Positions 56,298 through 64,000 of a stretch of 64,000 nucleotides of DNA are shown here, one piece after another (within the stretch, counting starts at the first letter, position 1; every line of letters starts with the position of its first letter). The notes under the pieces were generated by a model. That model saw only the letters and a program-made list of their open reading frames with translations. It was not told the origin of the DNA and searched no databases. The translations under genes and the position numbers were made by a program. Source of the stretch: Paenibacillus naphthalenovorans (lineage in GTDB: Bacteria > Bacillota > Bacilli > Paenibacillales > NBRC-103111); assembly GCF_900099895.1 (NCBI RefSeq), contig NZ_FNDY01000017.1, positions 21,878 through 85,877 of the forward strand, written 5' to 3'.

Positions 56298-56569
56298 ATA
56301 CCGATACCTCCACGGTATTACTTGATTATGTAGTTCAGTAGTAAATTTCAACGAAAAATTTACATCGTTTTGATTCCTCCCCCATTCGCTAACGTTCGTA
56401 CTCCGTTTTGATAATTGTACTAAAATTGCTCCTGTAAATAATTTATCGGAGGTTTGCGTTTCATCTATTAGACTATATTTTAAAATACCCGGCCGCTTTC
56501 CAAGATCATCTATAACTTAATTATTGCAACGAATTAGTAAAATCAGCTTACTCAACTATTAAACTTCGA

Positions 56570-56707
56570 TATTCACACAGAGGAGATTACTGGGGCGACG
56601 TCTCCATGGAATTGTTCTTCGATCACATGAAACAGTGGACATTAAAAAAGATGACCCCCGACGAATTCAGAGGTCATTACTGGCTAGCTAAATCGATGGC
56701 TATTTGA
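56570..56707 (+). pseudogene. IS3-family transposase (OrfB) C-terminal remnant
   Basis: A plus-strand frame ending in TGA reads RGDYWGDVSMELFFDHMK then QWTLKKMTPDEFRGHYWL. The first part matches the RGxxxDNAPMESFFGHMK block of IS3 OrfB integrases and the second the QWxLKKMTPxEYRxHL end; the stretch normally between them is missing. There is no start codon, and no terminal inverted repeats were found. The rest of the 465-bp gap (56298-56762) shows nothing else I can support. Confidence 0.65.
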
Positions 56708-56762
56708 TATAAACTGTCCACAAACCGGGTCTTAGTTCAAGGTAAGAGGCTGTTGATTATTG

Positions 56763-56906
56763 TTAACCCTCGCCGTTATTATGGCGGCTGTGATTTTGAT
56801 TTTTCACTTTCTTCGAGCCGGATAACGGTTCATTCGGGTGGCGGTGCTCGTCTTGGTTTTGACGGCCGCTCGGCGGGTTTACCGGTTGAGGAATATTTTT
56901 AGGCAT
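56763..56906 (-). CDS. sspP: Small acid-soluble spore protein P-like
   Basis: A 47-residue hydrophilic protein. Its C-terminal half, EPLSGSKKVKNQNHSRHNN, matches the conserved core of SspP (PLDGSKKVKNRNHTRQKHN) of Bacillus spores. The N-terminal half (MPKNIPQPVNPPSGRQNQDE) is divergent. ATG 56906 with AAGGGAG upstream, 25 bases after the previous small gene. The set follows a SigG-type promoter. Confidence 0.8.
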   Translation of the reverse strand: MPKNIPQPVNPPSGRQNQDEHRHPNEPLSGSKKVKNQNHSRHNNGEG

Positions 56907-56931
56907 GTGATTCCCGTCTCCCTTCGCTGGG

Positions 56932-57114
56932 TTACTCTTTATCCATCAGCATCGATGTATGAGGTGTTTCATCATGATTTAACGCATCCTGATGCCGGTG
57001 ATCGTTGGTTTGCTGCTGCACCTGCTGTGCCTGATGGCCGGTAACCACCGTTTTGTCCAAATCTTTAACGACATTTTGCAGATTTTTATCTACGCTGCTT
57101 TTATTTTTTGTCAT
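56932..57114 (-). CDS. Small hydrophilic protein, 60 residues, probable spore protein
   Basis: ATG with GGAGG eleven bases upstream. Gln, Asn, His, Asp and Lys make up most of the sequence (VQQQTNDHRHQDALNHDE); no hydrophobic segment, no Cys. It lies between a 115-residue gene and the sspP-like gene with gaps of 18 and 25 bp. I do not recognise the family; a spore function is inferred from context and composition. Confidence 0.6.
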   Translation of the reverse strand: MTKNKSSVDKNLQNVVKDLDKTVVTGHQAQQVQQQTNDHRHQDALNHDETPHTSMLMDKE

Positions 57115-57132
57115 GTTGGCCGCTGCCTCCGT

Positions 57133-57480
57133 TTAGCTGTGCGTAAAAGAATGAAGCTGTTGTGCACACTCATGGATATGCCTTACATAATCATCAACTA
57201 ACGTCTGAATGACGTCCGTTCGCTCATCGACATTGTCCCCGTCTCGTTCCACATCAACAAGGTCGACCTTCACTTCTCTGGAATCGACATAAGTACATTT
57301 GAAATCAAAGCCGTAGTTATTCCGACCCGCCGTAGCAATATGAACGCGCAGCACATTCGCTTCCGCCTCATCAGCCTGGACTTCTGCTCTGTCCGAGGTA
57401 TTCAGCACGGTAGGCAGCGTTCTCGCCCATGCCTCGGCCAGTTGCTGTTGGTCCACTTGCAGGCTATCCTTTTTGCTCAT
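57133..57480 (-). CDS. Hypothetical protein, 115 residues, first gene of probable forespore operon
   Basis: ATG 57480 has GGAGGTG seven bases upstream, in a leader of only about 13 bases after a SigG-type promoter. The product is acidic with a central beta-rich portion (ANVLRVHIATAGRNNYGFDFKCTYVDSREVKVDLVDVE) and a helical C-terminus with His residues. No signal or membrane helix. Family not recognised. Confidence 0.7.
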   Translation of the reverse strand: MSKKDSLQVDQQQLAEAWARTLPTVLNTSDRAEVQADEAEANVLRVHIATAGRNNYGFDFKCTYVDSREVKVDLVDVERDGDNVDERTDVIQTLVDDYVRHIHECAQQLHSFTHS

Positions 57481-57500
57481 GAGTAACACCTCCACATTAC

Positions 57501-57530
57501 TAACATGCGGAGATGCCATCCTCCTTATAC
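57501..57530 (-). promoter_or_regulatory. SigG-type forespore promoter
   Basis: Minus strand GTATA (57526-57530), exactly 18 bases, CATGTTA (57501-57507): a full match to GnATR-N18-CATnnTA. It fits forespore expression of the sspP-like operon. Confidence 0.65.
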
Positions 57531-57579
57531 CAAGCGCACCTAAGTAAAAAAAGCCATAGGTTCCGTTACACAATAAGAA

Positions 57580-57602
57580 AAACCTCGCCTCCGGCGAGGT
57601 CC
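57580..57602 (-). terminator. Second terminator downstream of tRNA-Ser
   Basis: ACCTCGCC and GGCGAGGT with a three-base loop; on minus followed by TTTTTC. Confidence 0.7.
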
Positions 57603-57672
57603 TTTATCGTGCAAACCCATGTTGGATAAGGAAGGAAGGGGTGTGGGGTTCCACCCGCTGCTTTCTTATCTG

Positions 57673-57710
57673 TCAAAAAAAAACGACCCTTATCAGGTCG
57701 CTGTTTTTTT
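57673..57710 (-). terminator. Terminator after tRNA-Ser
   Basis: GCGACC/GGTCGT arms with a seven-base loop; on minus followed by nine T. Ends the pdxS-pdxT-serS-tRNA-Ser transcript. Confidence 0.8.
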
Positions 57711-57737
57711 GTTTTATGGACCATTTATTATTATAAA

Positions 57738-57827
<90 letters not shown>

Positions 57828-57874
57828 GGGTGACAACAAGCATTGTATCACAAAAACTAAAGCATGATCAAGCT

Positions 57875-59742
<1,868 letters not shown>

Positions 59743-59777
59743 CTCACACTACCTTCTTCCCGAACGAAAAAAATGGA

Positions 59778-60659
59778 TTACCAACCGCGCTCTTGCATCC
59801 GCTCGGAGACATGCAGTTTGGAAATTTCAATTCCCTTCATTGGCGTACCGAGGTTTTTCGAAATATTTGCAATCAGCTCGTAATCTGTATAGTGGGTAGT
59901 CGCCTCAACAATCGCTTTAGCAAATTTTTCAGGGTTGTCCGATTTGAAAATACCGGACCCGACAAATACGCCGTCCGAACCCAAATGCATCATCAGCGCT
60001 GCATCTGCCGGTGTAGCCACACCGCCTGCAGCAAAGTTTACAACAGGAAGACGTCCTGTTTCATGTACTTGAAGCAGCAGCTCATAAGGAGCCCCCAAAT
60101 TTTTCGCTTCAGCCATCAGCTCGTCCTTGGACAAGGACTGGATCTTCCGGATTTGTCCGGTAATCATCCGCATATGACGAACCGCTTCAACGATATTTCC
60201 CGTTCCCGGCTCACCCTTTGTACGAATCATCGATGCGCCTTCCCCGATTCTGCGGAGCGCTTCGCCAAGATCTCTTGCACCGCAAACGAACGGTACGGTG
60301 AATTCATGTTTATTAATATGGAACACTTCATCCGCCGGAGTGAGCACTTCGCTTTCATCGATATAGTCTACGCCCATCGATTCCAGCACTTTCGCCTCAA
60401 CATAATGGCCGATCCGTGCTTTAGCCATAACAGGAATGGATACAGCTTTCATAACCTCTTCTACAATCGTAGGGTCGGCCATACGAGCTACTCCTCCGGC
60501 CGCACGAATATCGGAAGGCACTCTTTCAAGCGCCATAACGGCGGAGGCGCCTGCCGCTTCAGCGATGCGGGCCTGCTCTGCACTCATGACGTCCATAATG
60601 ACGCCGCCTTTTTGCATTTCTGCCATACCTTTTTTAACGCGCGATGTACCAGTTTCCAT
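59778..60659 (-). CDS. pdxS: Pyridoxal 5'-phosphate synthase lyase subunit PdxS
   Basis: A 293-residue (beta-alpha)8 enzyme that builds PLP from ribose-5-P, glyceraldehyde-3-P and ammonia. The two active lysines are Lys80 (VMAKARIGH) and Lys148 ([12 protein letters not shown]). ATG 60659 ([11 protein letters not shown]) has GGGAGGAATC upstream. First gene of the pdxST-serS operon, with its own promoter. Confidence 0.97.
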   Translation of the reverse strand: METGTSRVKKGMAEMQKGGVIMDVMSAEQARIAEAAGASAVMALERVPSDIRAAGGVARMADPTIVEEVMKAVSIPVMAKARIGHYVEAKVLESMGVDYIDESEVLTPADEVFHINKHEFTVPFVCGARDLGEALRRIGEGASMIRTKGEPGTGNIVEAVRHMRMITGQIRKIQSLSKDELMAEAKNLGAPYELLLQVHETGRLPVVNFAAGGVATPADAALMMHLGSDGVFVGSGIFKSDNPEKFAKAIVEATTHYTDYELIANISKNLGTPMKGIEISKLHVSERMQERGW

Positions 60660-60731
60660 TTCCGATTCCTCCCACAACATATCGATATATTTCGACGATC
60701 GGCCTTAATAGGACAAACTAACTAAACAAAT

Positions 60732-60760
60732 ATTTTACATCAATAGGAGCAAATAAACAA
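60732..60760 (-). promoter_or_regulatory. SigA promoter for pdxS-pdxT-serS
   Basis: Minus strand TTGTTT (60755-60760), 17-base spacer, TAAAAT (60732-60737). Confidence 0.6.
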
Positions 60761-60779
60761 CCCGTTTTATCGGATTTCA

Positions 60780-62066
60780 TCAGCTTGTGACACCTTTGAC
60801 CGTATCTACAAAAAAGTCCTTGATCGCTCTGAAGAACAGCCGGATCCAGCTTCCTTGCTCTACATCCTCGGCTGCCACCAAATTAGCTGTTTGTTCATTT
60901 CCGTTATAGGAAACCTTGACCGTCCCAAGCACCTGACCCTGTGTAATCGGGGCGATAAGCTTGCTTTCATCTGCCGGTGCCGCTGTAATCGTAAATTGAT
61001 CGGCCGCGGCGCCTTTTTTGGCAACGATGGAAACTGCAGTTTCCGTGACGACCGGCACTTGTGTTTTCACACCTTTTTTAATATTCACTGTTTTCATGGA
61101 ATCTATTTCAGCTTTCGCACCCAGGACCTGTTTCAGTTCAAAGTTCGTGAAACCGTAGTCAAGCACTTTGCGGGTCTCTTCAAACCGGCTTGGCTCCGTT
61201 AACGTTCCCATCACGACACTGATCAGCCTCATTCCATTACGTTCCGCTGTTCCGGTAAAGCAATAGCCGGCTTCATTCGTGCTTCCTGTTTTTAAACCGT
61301 CGAGGCCTTCATAAGCATATCGCTTAAAATTGGTCGTGTTCCGGTTGTCCCAAAGCATCCAGTTCCAGTTAATCATTGGTGTCGTGTCTCTCTCACGGAA
61401 TTTCTTGGCCGGGATTTTCGTATATTCCAGTACTTCCTTATGATCCTTTAAGATATTATAGGCGATGATAGCTGCATCTCTTGCAGAAAGGAGCGTTTCC
61501 CCCTGCAAATTCTGGGGAGCATACTTACCAAGGTCGGCCCGTCCCAATCCCGTCGCATTAATAAAATGAGCTTGTTCCGACAATCCGAATTCTTTTGCTT
61601 TATCATTCATCATTTTGGCGAAATTTTCTTCTGTCCCGCCTATATGTTCAGCTAGCGCTACTGCAGCATCGTTTGCCGAGTAAATCGACAATGCGGAGAA
61701 CATATCATCTACCGTAGCTTGCTCTCCCTCAGCTAACAGAATTTGCGAACCTATCACTTCCGACGCGTATTTACTGGTGGTAACCATCGTTGTTTTATCG
61801 ATTTTGCCAGACTTAATTGCCTCCATTACTAAATATTCCGTCATCATCTTAGCCATACTTGCGGGAGGTAGTGCCTCATCTGCGTTATATTCATATAAAA
61901 TCTGGCCTGTGCTCGCTTCCATCAATATAGCGGATTTGGCATTCAGTTTTAAATCCACAGGGGTATCCGCAGCTTGAACCGGTGTTGGCTGAACCAGGGT
62001 AAGTGACGCGTTTAATAAGAGGGTGACAGCTACGACAGAACAAATTTTTTTAACATAACGAAACAA
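60780..62066 (-). CDS. dacA: D-alanyl-D-alanine carboxypeptidase (PBP5 type)
   Basis: A 428-residue exported penicillin-binding protein that trims the terminal D-Ala of stem peptides. Signal peptide about 1-32 (ending PVQAAD). Active-site motifs: SMAK (70-73), SAN (130-132) and KTG (259-261). The C-terminal PBP5 beta domain and an amphipathic membrane-anchoring end are present. TTG 62066 is chosen because GGGAG lies eight bases ahead; GTG 62075 overlaps that ribosome site. Confidence 0.94.
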   Translation of the reverse strand: MFRYVKKICSVVAVTLLLNASLTLVQPTPVQAADTPVDLKLNAKSAILMEASTGQILYEYNADEALPPASMAKMMTEYLVMEAIKSGKIDKTTMVTTSKYASEVIGSQILLAEGEQATVDDMFSALSIYSANDAAVALAEHIGGTEENFAKMMNDKAKEFGLSEQAHFINATGLGRADLGKYAPQNLQGETLLSARDAAIIAYNILKDHKEVLEYTKIPAKKFRERDTTPMINWNWMLWDNRNTTNFKRYAYEGLDGLKTGSTNEAGYCFTGTAERNGMRLISVVMGTLTEPSRFEETRKVLDYGFTNFELKQVLGAKAEIDSMKTVNIKKGVKTQVPVVTETAVSIVAKKGAAADQFTITAAPADESKLIAPITQGQVLGTVKVSYNGNEQTANLVAAEDVEQGSWIRLFFRAIKDFFVDTVKGVTS

Positions 62067-62120
62067 CCATCTCACTCCCAGTATTAGAATTTCATCTTAT
62101 GGCATAGACAAGCCTGTTTT

Positions 62121-62150
62121 ATTGTACCACATGCCTGGGAAGCTGTACAA
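62121..62150 (-). promoter_or_regulatory. SigA promoter for dacA
   Basis: Minus strand TTGTAC (62145-62150), 18-base spacer, TACAAT (62121-62126) with an upstream TG. It overlaps the tail of the guaB terminator. Confidence 0.5.
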
Positions 62151-62182
62151 AAACAAGGAACGGAAGCCATAGCTTCCGTTCT
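62146..62182 (-). terminator. Rho-independent terminator after guaB
   Basis: GAACGGAAGC (62158-62167) and GCTTCCGTTC (62172-62181) around four bases; on minus followed by CTTGTTTTTG. Confidence 0.85.
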
Positions 62183-62205
62183 GCATTTTAGGTTTTGATT
62201 TCTTT

Positions 62206-63681
<1,476 letters not shown>

Positions 63682-63706
63682 TTACATCCCGAAAGATATT
63701 ATTGCA

Positions 63707-63736
63707 ATCTTATCAAAAGCCCAATTTTGGTGTCAA
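63707..63736 (-). promoter_or_regulatory. SigA promoter for guaB
   Basis: Minus strand TTGACA (63731-63736), 18-base spacer, TAAGAT (63707-63712), about 60 bases past the rRNA terminator. Confidence 0.7.
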
Positions 63737-63791
63737 GCACAAAGTCATGACGATTTTCAACGTTTTTCATAAATAGTATGCCAAATTAGAT

Positions 63792-63830
63792 AAAAAAGAG
63801 CCCCTTCGGATTGTAATCCGAAAAGGCTCT
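63792..63830 (-). terminator. Terminator of the rRNA operon
   Basis: AGAGCC...TTCGGATT pairs with AATCCGAA...GGCTCT; on minus followed by a T-run. Confidence 0.85.
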
Positions 63831-63836
63831 TTCATT

Positions 63837-63953
63837 GCTTGGCGACGTTCTACTCTCCCAGGACCCTGCGGTCCAAGTACCATCGACGCTGGAAGGCTTA
63901 ACGGCCGTGTTCGGTATGGGTACGCGTGGTTCCCTTCCGCCATCATCACCAAA
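63837..63953 (-). rRNA. rrf: 5S ribosomal RNA
   Basis: On minus the sequence opens TTTGGTGATGATGGCGG and closes GTAGAACGTCGCCAAGC, with the conserved middle CCATACCGAACACGG and the GGTCC loop. Length of about 117 nt fits Firmicute 5S. Ends are placed by analogy and could move by one or two bases. Confidence 0.95.
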
Positions 63954-64000
63954 CGTATTCATTTCTCAAGGCTTGCGCCCTGAAAACTGGATCGAAACCA
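63954..64000 (-). other. 23S-5S spacer of an rRNA operon (left part)
   Basis: On minus this reads GATCCAGTTTTCAGGGCGCAA, the kind of short spacer seen between 23S and 5S genes in Paenibacillus. The 23S 3' end should lie just beyond the right edge. Confidence 0.6.

Overview
The window comes from an endospore-forming Firmicute of the Paenibacillaceae, most likely Paenibacillus or a close relative. This rests on sporulation genes (spoIID, spoIIQ, spoIIID, spoIIR, an sspP-like gene), an SLH-anchored protease alongside csaB, an 11-gene nuo operon beside the F1Fo-ATPase operon, strong GGAGG ribosome binding sites with frequent GTG/TTG starts, and gene order that follows Bacillus subtilis closely. 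Almost everything lies on the minus strand. Only tadA, two tRNAs, a 52-codon ORF, helD, a 62-codon gene and an IS3 remnant are on plus.

Layout. Bases 1-5600 hold csaB (cut by the left edge), a DUF5693 membrane protein, pgcA, fabZ and pgsA (wall polysaccharide and lipid synthesis). Bases 5.7-13.3 kb follow the Bacillus ywp/ywm order: epuA-like, flhP, flhO, mbl, spoIIID, spoIIQ, spoIID, murA, ywzB. A secreted subtilase with three SLH domains sits at 13.4-16.0 kb. Complex-I genes nuoA-D, H-N run from 26.5 down to 16.1 kb without nuoE/F/G, and the atp operon from 34.1 to 26.7 kb. Bases 34.2-45.6 kb carry mnaA, upp, glyA, ywlG, rpiB, ywlE, mntP, tsaC, spoIIR, prmC, prfA and ychF, again in Bacillus order except for ychF. 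From 45.7 to 57.5 kb is a more lineage-specific stretch: an amidase, a PilZ protein, tadA, an ECF sigma/anti-sigma operon, map, helD, a stalk-domain protein and a small probable forespore operon. Bases 57.7-64 kb hold tRNA-Ser, serS, pdxT, pdxS, dacA, guaB and the 5S end of an rRNA operon, the block that lies next to oriC in B. subtilis.

Functional links. mnaA makes UDP-ManNAc, csaB pyruvylates wall polysaccharide, and the SLH protease would bind that pyruvylated polymer. The nuo and atp operons together form a respiratory chain segment. A ZTP (pfl) riboswitch with its own promoter and terminator precedes rpiB-ywlG-glyA and ties one-carbon metabolism to purine-precursor (ZMP/ZTP) status. Sporulation control is visible in promoters matching SigE (spoIIID), SigF (spoIIR) and SigG (the sspP-like operon).

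Most notable observations: the ZTP riboswitch; an ECF sigma factor whose only well-placed start is ATT; a DnaA-box cluster upstream of tadA; a SigG-type promoter on an operon of three small genes ending in an sspP-like gene; an unexplained nested-stem element between spoIIID and mbl; a promoter-to-terminator unit in the upp-glyA gap; and a frameshifted membrane-protein gene in the sigma operon.
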